A stretch of DNA of 57,411 bases from positions 1 through 57,411 of IMG/VR virus record IMGVR_UViG_3300020001_000001, one strand, 5' to 3'. A program made the position numbers and the translations under genes. Positions 7,397-14,123 of this stretch are shown here, one piece after another. The DNA is from a virus. Position 1 is the stretch's first letter. Each line of letters opens with the position of its first letter. The notes under the pieces are model-generated. The model saw nothing but the letters and a program-made list of their open reading frames with translations. It made no database searches and was not told the origin of the DNA.

Positions 7397-7416
7397 ACCG
7401 GGGCCGAAGCCCCGGT
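7397..7416 (-). promoter_or_regulatory. TTCG-capped hairpin in leader
   Basis: On the minus strand ACCGGGGC-TTCG-GCCCCGGT forms a perfect 8-bp stem with a stable UUCG tetraloop. It lies between the GAAGTATACTTC palindrome (7424-7435) and the AGGAGG of the gene downstream. No U-run follows. Confidence 0.65.
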
Positions 7417-7441
7417 GTTGGTTGAAGTATACTTCGGGGTT

Positions 7442-7633
7442 TCAGCCCGTCTTCTGCATCAGGTTCAACGAGAGACTGATTTCGTCGTTGACCTTGACGC
7501 TCCCGTTTGTGCTGGCGACCAGATTGGTCTTGCCTGACTTGGAAGGCGTCGCCGCCTTCAACGCCCCCGGACCGATATCCATGGTGACGATCAACTTGTT
7601 GGCTTTCACCACGAACTCTACATTTTGTGACAT
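7442..7633 (-). CDS. First gene of the leftward early operon, conserved small protein
   Basis: A 63-residue protein, MSQNVEFVVKANKLIVTMD at the start, with a SKSGKTNLVAST segment. It resembles a small beta-rich protein I recall from many phages, function unknown. It is the first gene after the leftward promoter at 7707-7735. A 3-bp-spacer version of the palindrome (GAAGTAATACTTC, 7652-7664) lies in its leader. Confidence 0.75.
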   Translation of the reverse strand: MSQNVEFVVKANKLIVTMDIGPGALKAATPSKSGKTNLVASTNGSVKVNDEISLSLNLMQKTG

Positions 7634-7706
7634 ATTTCTTGTTCCGTTTCGGAAGTAATACTTCCGGCACTATTACCGGAAGGCGATCAGATTTCGATCG
7701 TCCCAA

Positions 7707-7735
7707 ACACTAGCACAACGACAACGCCCTGTCAA
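7707..7735 (-). promoter_or_regulatory. Leftward early promoter
   Basis: TTGACA, a 17-bp spacer ending GTTGTGC, then TAGTGT; the TGC before the -10 gives an extended -10. It drives the operon 7633 to 498. A GGAAGTTACTTCC palindrome (7751-7763) lies 15 bp upstream of the -35 box. Confidence 0.85.
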
Positions 7736-7937
7736 GTCGCTGAAATCGACGGAAGTTACTTCCAACGGTCTCCCAACGCGCGTATCGCGATCTATTGATA
7801 CCGGGCGACGCGCGCTACGCGCGAACGCGCACGATCTGCGTACGCGAGTACCCGCATACCACATAGGCGCGCCGGCACGCACCCGCGAACGTCTACCAGG
7901 GGCGAACGCGGAAAACCGAAACTTCGGCAACCCGGTC

Positions 7938-7972
7938 CTAATCATGTGAGACCCACTACTAATCATGTGAGA
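7938..7972 (+). repeat. Tandem CTAATCATGTGAGA operator-like repeats
   Basis: CTAATCATGTGAGA occurs at 7938 and 7959, exactly 21 bp apart, the second copy ending 1 bp before the -35 hexamer of the rightward promoter. The second copy is preceded by ACCCACTA, as at 2815. Position and spacing fit a regulator-binding site (inference). The rest of 7764-7937 is CG-alternating, gene-free sequence. Confidence 0.75.
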
Positions 7973-7973
7973 T

Positions 7974-8002
7974 TTGACACGACATTGCCGTTGTGCTACA
8001 CT
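7974..8002 (+). promoter_or_regulatory. Rightward early promoter
   Basis: TTGACA, 17-bp spacer ending GTTGTGC, then TACACT followed by ATATTTT. It drives the plus-strand early operon from 8065. A palindrome (8036-8048) lies in its leader, directly upstream of the Shine-Dalgarno sequence of the first gene. Confidence 0.88.
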
Positions 8003-8064
8003 ATATTTTGGATCGGTGGAATTTCTCTGCCGAACGGAAGTTACTTCCGAAGGAGTGTGGAAAA

Positions 8065-8295
8065 ATGCTGGTAGCGATTGCCGATACGCCGGAAGAACTT
8101 CGCGGCGAGATACTGAAACTGCTTATATTCGCCGAGAAAACGCAGCGCACGCAGTCGGAACAACGCACCGCTGTTCGCGGCAAAATGGCAGCACGACACG
8201 CCGCCAATGTTCTTCAGAACGTGGTCGAGGACGTAAAACGTATCGGGATATTACCCAAAACGGAGTTGAAACGTGGTGAAGACCCTACGAGTTAA
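8065..8295 (+). CDS. First rightward early gene, hypothetical
   Basis: A 76-residue helical, charged protein beginning MLVAIADTPEELRG. The start follows AAGGAG and lies about 55 nt from the predicted transcription start. A GGAAGTTACTTCC palindrome ends just before that Shine-Dalgarno sequence. Unrecognised. Confidence 0.75.
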   Translation: MLVAIADTPEELRGEILKLLIFAEKTQRTQSEQRTAVRGKMAARHAANVLQNVVEDVKRIGILPKTELKRGEDPTS

Positions 8296-8500
8296 CGGCG
8301 ACGATCTGCCACCGGCCTATGTCGATGGCTGGATGGCGCACAAGAACAGCGTCAGCCGCAACAATAACCCCTACAACATCATGCGGCAGTTCGCGTCGTA
8401 CGAACTGTGGATGGAGGGTTGGACGGCGCGTAACTACGCCGGGAAGAACAACGAAGACATGAGTACGCTGGACGACTATGTCCCGCGTGTAACACTGTGA
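8273..8500 (+). CDS. Rmf-like small protein
   Basis: A 75-residue protein with the pattern YVDGWMAHK ... NNNPYN ... YELWMEGWTAR. This resembles ribosome modulation factor and Rmf-like phage proteins, which share the (Y)xxGW / NPY / WxxGW layout; Rmf binds and hibernates ribosomes in stationary phase. The start is one of two adjacent GTG codons overlapping the previous gene. Assignment is by pattern only, and direct action on host ribosomes is inference. Confidence 0.65.
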   Translation: MVKTLRVNGDDLPPAYVDGWMAHKNSVSRNNNPYNIMRQFASYELWMEGWTARNYAGKNNEDMSTLDDYVPRVTL

Positions 8501-8516
8501 AAGGAGTAATCTGACA

Positions 8517-8789
8517 ATGCCTTACGTGCTTGACGAAACGTCGCAGCGTGCGCAGATTGAGAACCTGGACGTGAACGGCGAGGCGTTCTGCCGCGCCAAA
8601 CGGTTCGACGCTGACGAGACACTGAAAGACACGCCTGCCGCTCTGCTGTCCGTGTGGCGCAACGCCGTCCAGGCGACCGTGCTGCGGATCGAGAAACGTA
8701 CCGGGCACAAATACACGGTCGAGTGCGGCGAGTTCCGCACGCAGTCACGCGATATCGTTGCGTGCATGGCGATCACGAGGACAGAATAG
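8517..8789 (+). CDS. Hypothetical early protein
   Basis: A 90-residue protein, MPYVLDETSQRAQIENLD at the start, with AAGGAG 9 nt upstream. Its alternating pattern (AVQATVLRIEKRTGHKYTVEC) suggests a small alpha/beta fold. Ends at a TAG that overlaps the next GTG. Not recognised. Confidence 0.7.
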   Translation: MPYVLDETSQRAQIENLDVNGEAFCRAKRFDADETLKDTPAALLSVWRNAVQATVLRIEKRTGHKYTVECGEFRTQSRDIVACMAITRTE

Positions 8790-9005
8790 TGGCAAAGGAT
8801 GACGAGTCAGTTTATCGGATGATCCGATCGCGGACCTGAGACAGTCTGTTCGGATGATCCGACCTGGATACCCGACGTGTACCCGACGAACGCGAAAGGA
8901 CAGGTGCCGTTTGCCCGTGCGGTTATGGAGAGCGTCGCGACGAGTATCGAGCGGGCGTTGCCGCTTTTGGAAAAAGGAAAAGCCGATGATACTACGCAGA
9001 GTTGA
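8789..9005 (+). pseudogene. Probable frameshifted small early gene
   Basis: A GTG start with a good Shine-Dalgarno (GAGGA) begins VAKDDESVYRMIRSRT and then stops. A different frame then carries a well-formed peptide (DDPTWIPDVYPTNAKGQ ... ERALPLLEKGKADD) up to 9005 with no good start of its own. The near-palindrome CGGATGATCCGA occurs on both sides of the break (8816 and 8851, 35 bp apart), as if a small duplication or indel had split one gene. Programmed frameshifting or a sequencing error are alternatives. Confidence 0.45.
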
Positions 9006-9186
9006 CCGCTTACAGAAAAATGACCGCGTAAAACTTAACGCGCTCGTCTATCACGTACGTTTTATCGGCGGCGCGGAAACCGCAGGGTACACAGGAGTCC
9101 GTTTCGAGGCGGCGAACCGGGTCGGGACAGAACACGAAATCGCCGCCGTGCTTCAGAACGACGACTTGATCGAGGTCGTGATATGA
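8986..9186 (+). CDS. Hypothetical early protein
   Basis: A 66-residue protein starting MILRRVDRLQKNDRVK, with AAGGA upstream. Unrecognised. Its stop codon overlaps the next ATG (ATGA). Confidence 0.65.
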   Translation: MILRRVDRLQKNDRVKLNALVYHVRFIGGAETAGYTGVRFEAANRVGTEHEIAAVLQNDDLIEVVI

Positions 9187-9440
9187 AGGCGCAACTCGCG
9201 ATGGACATGATGGCCCGCATGGCCGACGACTGGGGCGACACCGCCCAGGCCATGCTGTCCGTCACTATCGCCCTGGTGATGCGGAAGTTGGAAGTAACTT
9301 CCGTCACCGTTGCCCTGGACGAAGTTCGCGAAACGATGGACCGTTTCGCGATCATTCGGACGTACTCGGAGGTTGATGGGCGTCCGTACATGACTGTAAC
9401 TGTGGAGAAAAAGCGTGATACCGATCTACCAACAAGCTAA
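9183..9440 (+). CDS. Hypothetical early protein with EVTS palindrome
   Basis: An 85-residue protein, MKAQLAMDMMARMADDWGD at the start. Residues 37-40 (EVTS) are encoded by GGAAGTAACTTCC (9290-9302). It overlaps the next gene by 26 nt. No domain recognised. Confidence 0.65.
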   Translation: MKAQLAMDMMARMADDWGDTAQAMLSVTIALVMRKLEVTSVTVALDEVRETMDRFAIIRTYSEVDGRPYMTVTVEKKRDTDLPTS

Positions 9441-9819
9441 AGACGATTGTTTCGCGGCGTGTATCGCGAGCCTTCTGCACTGTCCGCTCAGTTTCGTACC
9501 GCCGATGACGGCGGTATCTGACGTACGTCAGTACGACGGCAAACTGCAAAAGTGGCTGCACCAGTACATCCGCTGCGGCGGCTATGTGGAGTTTGGCTTC
9601 CCCGAGCCGCTGCCGGAACTTATGTCGCGTATGATGGTCAGCGCCGAAACCAGCTATTACATACTCACCGGCACGAACCGTGCCGCCGCCGCGCATTCGG
9701 TCGTCTGTCTCGGCGGTATGATCGCCCACGATCCGTCAGCCGAGCCGGGACACCACACGCTCGTCGGTCCGGTTAACGACGGTTTCTATCGCGTTGGTTT
9801 CTTGCTACTCGGTCCATAA
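9415..9819 (+). CDS. Putative C39-like cysteine peptidase
   Basis: A 134-residue protein whose N-terminus reads QQAKDDCFAACIASLL, the QxxxDCxxACxASL pattern of papain-like/C39-like peptidases. A later AHSVVCLGG supplies a candidate catalytic His and MIAHDPS a candidate Asp. It uses a GTG start after GGAG. It might process phage or host proteins; substrate unknown. Confidence in the fold is moderate and in activity low. Confidence 0.6.
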   Translation: MIPIYQQAKDDCFAACIASLLHCPLSFVPPMTAVSDVRQYDGKLQKWLHQYIRCGGYVEFGFPEPLPELMSRMMVSAETSYYILTGTNRAAAAHSVVCLGGMIAHDPSAEPGHHTLVGPVNDGFYRVGFLLLGP

Positions 9820-9828
9820 GCCAGCGAT

Positions 9829-9858
9829 TTGACAACTACCCCGCAGTTGTGCTTAAAT
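9829..9858 (+). promoter_or_regulatory. Promoter of ParB-like gene 2
   Basis: TTGACA, 18-bp spacer ending GTTGTGC, then TTAAAT. It belongs to the extended -10 family seen at 7974 and 13372. No palindrome lies within 150 bp. Confidence 0.75.
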
Positions 9859-9918
9859 AGACTTTCTGGCGGATCGTCCACCAGGAATAACCTTACCATT
9901 GATGAAAGCCCCCTTACC

Positions 9919-11076
9919 ATGGCTAAAGCAGCGAAGACGAAGCCTGTGGCCGCTACCAAGGCCAAAGGCCCGAGCCTGAAGATGATTGAGTTCACCGCCG
10001 CCGCGATCAAGGATGCTATTGCCGCGACCGGCGCCAAGAAGTCCGGGAAGTTACTTCTGGTCCCGCTGGACCAGATCACGGAGGCCCCCGGCTTCAACCT
10101 CCGTATCGACAACGAGAAGTACCGCGCAGGTATCGCGAAACTCGCCAAGTCGATTGAGGCGGAAGGCTTTTATGAAAGCCATCCGCTGTCGGGCTTCGCC
10201 GCCGAAATCGACGGCGCGGCGAAGATCGTCGTCATTGACGGTCATCGCCGGTTTCAGGCGCTACAGCAACTCGCCGCCAACGGTTTCGAGTTTGACGGTA
10301 TCCCCGTCGTGCTGAAGCCGGGAGACGCGGATAGCCTCGATCTGGCGGTCGCGCTGGACAAGGAAAACTCCGCCGAAGAACTGTCCATGCTGGAGCGGGC
10401 GGTGCTGGCGAAGCGTATGCTGACCGCGGGTCTTGCCCGCAAGGAGATTGCTGATCGCCTGGACTGTTCGGAGCGTCACGTTGGCGATCTCCTGGTCCTG
10501 ATCGACGCGCCGAAGGCCATTCGCGATCTCGTCCGCGACGGCAAGATCGCTGCATACGAGGCCATCGCCAAGATGCGCAAAGAAGGCGGCGCCGACAAAA
10601 TCCTCGAAGCCGCGGCCAAGGCTGACGAACTGGCCGCTGAGAAAGCGGAGAAGGCCACGAAGCTGACCAAGACGACGCTGGAAACGGGCGGCGTCAAACC
10701 GCCGAAACTCCAGGTCTTCAAGATGAACTTCAAGGCGACCGCCGGCTCGCCGTTCGAGTACGAAGACGTTGAACCGTTCCTCGGCCTGCTCGGCGACGAG
10801 GATTGGTTCAAGCCAGTCCGCAAGAAGTCGCAGCGGATGGCCCTGTCCGATATGCAGATCGAGGTCACGATCCGGCGCCCGAAGACGGACACCGAAGTCG
10901 AGGCCGAAGCCGACTCGAAGGTGGCGGCTGACGCGGCGAAACCGCCGAAGGCCGGTCGGAAGCAGCCCGCAGCGGACCCGGACCTGGACGACGACGATGG
11001 CGGTTTGGGCGACGACGACGGCGCCGTTGACCTCCGCGCCCTCGGCATCGCGGAACCCGCCAACGCGGAAATGTGA
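9919..11076 (+). CDS. ParB/Spo0J-like protein 2
   Basis: A 385-residue protein. A ParB N-terminal domain (FNLRIDNEKYRAG near residue 58; IDGHRRFQALQ near 105) is followed by a clear helix-turn-helix (LARKEIADRLDCSERHVG near 172). The C-terminal region ends in an acidic tail (DLDDDDGGLGDDDG). It is unlike the ParB-like protein at 1109-2485 except in fold. A palindrome is embedded as KLLL codons (10047-10057) and another follows the stop. The start is uncertain because no good Shine-Dalgarno precedes the ATG at 9919. With its HTH it is the leading candidate to bind the genome-wide palindrome (inference). Confidence 0.85.
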   Translation: MAKAAKTKPVAATKAKGPSLKMIEFTAAAIKDAIAATGAKKSGKLLLVPLDQITEAPGFNLRIDNEKYRAGIAKLAKSIEAEGFYESHPLSGFAAEIDGAAKIVVIDGHRRFQALQQLAANGFEFDGIPVVLKPGDADSLDLAVALDKENSAEELSMLERAVLAKRMLTAGLARKEIADRLDCSERHVGDLLVLIDAPKAIRDLVRDGKIAAYEAIAKMRKEGGADKILEAAAKADELAAEKAEKATKLTKTTLETGGVKPPKLQVFKMNFKATAGSPFEYEDVEPFLGLLGDEDWFKPVRKKSQRMALSDMQIEVTIRRPKTDTEVEAEADSKVAADAAKPPKAGRKQPAADPDLDDDDGGLGDDDGAVDLRALGIAEPANAEM

Positions 11077-11097
11077 TCGGAAGTTACTTCTGAAACG

Positions 11098-11123
11098 GAC
11101 GGGGCCGCGAGGTCCCGTCTTTT
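11098..11123 (+). terminator. Terminator after ParB-like gene 2
   Basis: GACGGG / CCCGTC stem with a 10-nt loop, followed by TTTT. It lies between the ParB stop and the next Shine-Dalgarno and may be partial, since downstream genes have no obvious own promoter before 13372. Confidence 0.65.
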
Positions 11124-11139
11124 CGCGTTGGAGGCGAAC

Positions 11140-11418
11140 ATGAAAATCGAACTGTACGATACCGAGCGCAAGTTGATCGGCGCGGAAACACTACCCGCGG
11201 ACTTCGTTTGGTCGCTAGACGAAACCGGCACATTCCGAAACATCCAAACCCTGTCTGTGGAGATTACCGCGTACTCCTTGGGCGTGAGTTATTTTCTCGT
11301 GTGGGGCCACATTGGGGGTCCTCCGGTTTTGTCAGGACTGGTACATGGTCAAGACGACCCGTTATTCCCGACTAATCGTCTCGTGTTCGTGCCCGGTTCG
11401 ATGCGCGTTGGAGGCTAA
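11140..11418 (+). CDS. Hypothetical early protein
   Basis: A 92-residue beta-rich protein beginning MKIELYDTERKLIG. The leader (GTTGGAGGC then AACATG) is almost identical to that of the next gene. Unrecognised. Confidence 0.65.
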   Translation: MKIELYDTERKLIGAETLPADFVWSLDETGTFRNIQTLSVEITAYSLGVSYFLVWGHIGGPPVLSGLVHGQDDPLFPTNRLVFVPGSMRVGG

Positions 11419-11419
11419 C

Positions 11420-11617
11420 ATGAGCGACACGCTGTTCAGGATAGTCAGCCCGTTCGGTATCCGCTGGCTGCCGGTATTCCGCACCGAGGAAGCGGCGTGG
11501 AGTCGTATTCTCGGGGTGAAGCGTTTGGCCGATAACCCGGATAACCGCGCCGCGATACTGCGTGAGGGCTGGAAAATTGTGGAAGTTACTTCCGTCAACG
11601 GGATGAGGATCGGATGA
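11420..11617 (+). CDS. Hypothetical early protein
   Basis: A 65-residue protein beginning MSDTLFRIVSPFGIRWL. Near its C-terminus EVTS is encoded by the palindrome at 11581-11593, just before the start of the methyltransferase gene, which it overlaps by ATGA. Its GGAGGC-TAA-C-ATG leader overlaps the upstream stop. Confidence 0.65.
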   Translation: MSDTLFRIVSPFGIRWLPVFRTEEAAWSRILGVKRLADNPDNRAAILREGWKIVEVTSVNGMRIG

Positions 11618-12342
11618 ACCAAGAACAAGCCTACGACTGGCTGAAAGGCCGAATGACGGGACCAACGAACGGCGCGCAAGCGACGCAACTGGCTACGCGC
11701 TTGAGCGCCGATCTCGCCAGACTCGTGAGCGGGCGCGCGACACAGGACCTGTATGGTTGGAGCGCCCGGCTGGAGAACTACGAATTTGAGACGGGCTTCC
11801 CCGGCTCGTTGTTCGTCTCTCCTGACGGGCGTCTTGTCGGCACCTGGATCATGGGTAACGACTACCGGGTCAAGTCGCAGTTCTACGGCGGGTATCCGGC
11901 GACCTACCTATCTCGCGTGCGGTCGCTGTTCCGCGACAAGAAACACGTTCTTCATTTGTTCTCGGGGATGGTTGACACCACCCTATATCCCGGTGACACG
12001 GTCGATCTGAATTTATCTCTGGCGCTGGCCCATCCAAAAGGCGGCACGCACTATACCGACGATGCGCAAACCCTTACCCGCGTGCCGCTGGAAAAGTATG
12101 ACCTCGTGTTGGCCGACCCGCCCTATTCGGTTGAGGACGCCGAACACTATCAGACAACGATGGTGAAACGGAATAAGGTCATGACGGCGTTGGCGAGGTT
12201 GCCGAGGGGCGCGCACGTCGTATGGCTCGACCAGGTACTGCCCATGTGGCGGAAAGACACATTCGACCTAACGGCGGTTGTCGGTATCGTTCGCAGTACA
12301 AACCACCGCTTCCGGGTTTGCAGCATTTTCAGAAAGAAGTAA
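11614..12342 (+). CDS. DNA adenine methyltransferase
   Basis: A 242-residue protein with the N6-adenine methyltransferase motif DPPY (LVLADPPYSVED, near residue 167) and a preceding HLFSGMVD segment that fits the cofactor-binding motif I. It is an orphan: no restriction partner is adjacent. Likely roles are protecting phage DNA from host restriction or marking it for regulation; the target is unknown. The stop codon TAA is itself part of a palindrome (12336-12346). Confidence 0.8.
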   Translation: MNQEQAYDWLKGRMTGPTNGAQATQLATRLSADLARLVSGRATQDLYGWSARLENYEFETGFPGSLFVSPDGRLVGTWIMGNDYRVKSQFYGGYPATYLSRVRSLFRDKKHVLHLFSGMVDTTLYPGDTVDLNLSLALAHPKGGTHYTDDAQTLTRVPLEKYDLVLADPPYSVEDAEHYQTTMVKRNKVMTALARLPRGAHVVWLDQVLPMWRKDTFDLTAVVGIVRSTNHRFRVCSIFRKK

Positions 12343-12376
12343 CTTCCGATACCTCGATACCACAAGGAGGGCTGCG

Positions 12377-12817
12377 ATGTCGCTCACGGCACGTCAGACA
12401 GATGTCCTGCGCTGCTTGCGCCTTGGGCTATCCGATAAAGAGATCGCCGCCACGCTTAACGTCGCGAAAGGCACCGTGAAATCGCATAAGGCGCTGCTGT
12501 TCCGCGCGCTCAACGTGACCAATCGCACCGCCGCCGCTATGCACTGGCTAACAACCAAAGGAGAAACCATGGACCCGCTGCCGCCAAAACCGTTTAACCT
12601 CACCGCGCGACGAACGGATGGCTACGTCGTGAACATTGTCGAGAGCGGCAAGGCTCTGTCTGTCACCGTGACGCGTACCGCTGACGACGTGAGTTGGCGC
12701 GGCGTTCGCGATACGGTGGAAGAAGCCGTATCGCTGGCGGCACGAATTGTCGTCGAGCAACAACTGATCCAACAAATGCACGAAGGGGATACTGACCGTG
12801 ATAGTTCTCGGGGCTGA
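12377..12817 (+). CDS. LuxR-type HTH protein, possibly two-part
   Basis: A 146-residue protein. Residues 1-62 form a GerE/LuxR helix-turn-helix (LTARQTDVLRCLRLGLSDKE, then EIAATLNVAKGTVKSHK), without any receiver domain. The remainder (from MDPLPPKPFNL) is an unrelated soluble domain. An in-frame ATG at 12570 has its own AAGGAG, so the second part may also be made alone. AGGAGG fixes the main start, and the palindrome at 12336 lies upstream. The HTH makes it a candidate regulator of phage promoters. Confidence 0.8.
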   Translation: MSLTARQTDVLRCLRLGLSDKEIAATLNVAKGTVKSHKALLFRALNVTNRTAAAMHWLTTKGETMDPLPPKPFNLTARRTDGYVVNIVESGKALSVTVTRTADDVSWRGVRDTVEEAVSLAARIVVEQQLIQQMHEGDTDRDSSRG

Positions 12818-13370
12818 TTTTTTCCACGCGGTTCGCGACAATCTGTTTAGCGGACGCCTGTCGCAATCTCAGGTTGACGGCATGTCGTTTATCGCGGATG
12901 CGTGGAACCTGAAGTACGCGGCCAACGATCCGCGCTGGCTGGCCTACGCGTACGCTACGTCTTACCTGGAGACGGCGCACACGATGCAGCCTATCGAGGA
13001 GTTCGGTAGGGGACACGGCTACCCGTACGGTGTGCCTGACCCGGTGACGCACCAGACGTATTACGGTCGAGGATACGTCCAACTTACATGGCTGGCCAAC
13101 TACCGCAAACTCGGCCAGTTGCTCCATCTCGATCTGGTCACGCATCCTGAAATGGCCCTCGATCCGCGAACCGCTGCGGCGATCATGTTTGAGGGCATGA
13201 TCGACGGCCTGTTCACCGGCAGGAAACTGGCCGACTATTTCAACTCGCACCGTAGCGACGCGTTCGGCGCCCGCCGCATCATCAACGGCACGGATCATGC
13301 CGGGGATATCGCGGACTATTACGGCGAGTTTTTGGACGCCCTGGCGGACCAGAAGTATACTTCCGATTGA
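12798..13370 (+). CDS. GH19-family endolysin
   Basis: A 190-residue single-domain chitinase-class-I/lysozyme-like protein. The signature YYGRGYVQLTWLANY lies near residue 92, and the likely catalytic Glu is in TSYLETAHTMQP (near residue 57). No signal peptide, transmembrane segment or binding domain is seen, so it needs a holin. It should cleave peptidoglycan glycan strands at lysis. It sits in the early plus-strand operon, far from the holin-like genes at 14501-16096. GTG start, overlapping the previous gene by 20 nt; its 3' end carries a palindrome (13352-13363). Confidence 0.88.
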   Translation: MIVLGADFFHAVRDNLFSGRLSQSQVDGMSFIADAWNLKYAANDPRWLAYAYATSYLETAHTMQPIEEFGRGHGYPYGVPDPVTHQTYYGRGYVQLTWLANYRKLGQLLHLDLVTHPEMALDPRTAAAIMFEGMIDGLFTGRKLADYFNSHRSDAFGARRIINGTDHAGDIADYYGEFLDALADQKYTSD

Positions 13371-13371
13371 C

Positions 13372-13400
13372 TTGACACGATGACGGCGTTGTGCGATACT
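13372..13400 (+). promoter_or_regulatory. Third rightward promoter
   Basis: TTGACA, 17-bp spacer ending GTTGTGC, then GATACT. The palindrome GAAGTATACTTC (13352-13363) lies 8 bp upstream of the -35 box and the -35 begins right after the endolysin stop codon. Confidence 0.82.
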
Positions 13401-13428
13401 GCGGCTGGTGAAAAGGAGAACGGAAACG

Positions 13429-13893
13429 ATGGTTAACTATCTTACCGACACGCCGGATATCGTCAAGGGGCTTGTCCTGGCTCTCGACCACGCCATCGCG
13501 GCGCTGACCGAGGTCGCGGAACCGACCGCCGAGACGCTCGCCTCACTCGGCGTCGTGCGCAGCCTGCGCCAAGGTTACGCCGATTGGCTGGCGGATCAGG
13601 AGTCGGATGATTTCGGCTCGGTTCGCTCCAAGATGCTCCAGGCCGGGGTGGCCCCCGAAACCGTCAACAAAATAGAGGCCAAGATCGACCGACTCAGCGC
13701 GGAGACGGGGTTGCCGCGAAGCCGCGTGATACACGGGATTTGCGCCAATGTTGAACGTGATATGCGCCGCGCCGGGATGAACCCGGACGAGATGCGGCGC
13801 AAGATGCTCGACGCTGCCGAACGTGGTGACGCGGCGACGGCGGCGCGGCTCATCGCGGAGATGAACGCGGCCCTGGCGGCATTATCCAGATAA
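13429..13893 (+). CDS. Hypothetical early protein
   Basis: A 154-residue helical protein beginning MVNYLTDTPDIVKGL, with AGGAG upstream. The C-terminal half (DEMRRKMLDAAERGDAATA) looks like a small repeat-helical module. Unrecognised. The first gene behind the 13372 promoter; a 9-bp-stem hairpin (13877-13898) overlaps its stop codon. Confidence 0.65.
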   Translation: MVNYLTDTPDIVKGLVLALDHAIAALTEVAEPTAETLASLGVVRSLRQGYADWLADQESDDFGSVRSKMLQAGVAPETVNKIEAKIDRLSAETGLPRSRVIHGICANVERDMRRAGMNPDEMRRKMLDAAERGDAATAARLIAEMNAALAALSR

Positions 13894-14123
13894 TGCCGAT
13901 AAGAACACGTTGTTGGGGTGGGAGATCGGTCGCCATGTGCCGCGCTCTGCTTGACGTGCCGGGTTCTCCGGCGCTGCCTCCCGGTCGAGTGCCCGGCTGG
14001 TCGTGCGCGAGTTGCGGCATTCCGCCCGGCACGCGAGGCTCAATACTAAAGGAACAGAAAATGAAAGCGATACAGAAAATGAAAGCGATCTGGATCAATA
14101 CGCCGAAAGGCGAGATTACGTAG
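13893..14123 (+). CDS. Short cysteine-containing ORF running into the DUF3846 start
   Basis: The ATG overlaps the upstream stop (TAATG). The first 56 residues (RALLDVPGSPALPPGRVPG, then WSCASCG) look like a genuine Pro-rich, zinc-ribbon-like peptide. There is no stop between it and the downstream DUF3846 start, so the frame runs on to the amber codon at 14121. It may be a small gene that has lost its stop. Confidence 0.4.
   Translation: MPIRTRCWGGRSVAMCRALLDVPGSPALPPGRVPGWSCASCGIPPGTRGSILKEQKMKAIQKMKAIWINTPKGEIT

Noticed and set aside
12377-12817. LuxR-type protein as a quorum-sensing receptor
   Set aside because: Only the HTH domain is present; there is no autoinducer-binding or receiver domain.
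14121-14123. Genome-wide recoding of TAG as a sense codon
   Set aside because: TAG ends other clear genes, including the VirE-like gene (56841-56843) and the early gene ending at 8789, and no suppressor tRNA gene was seen.
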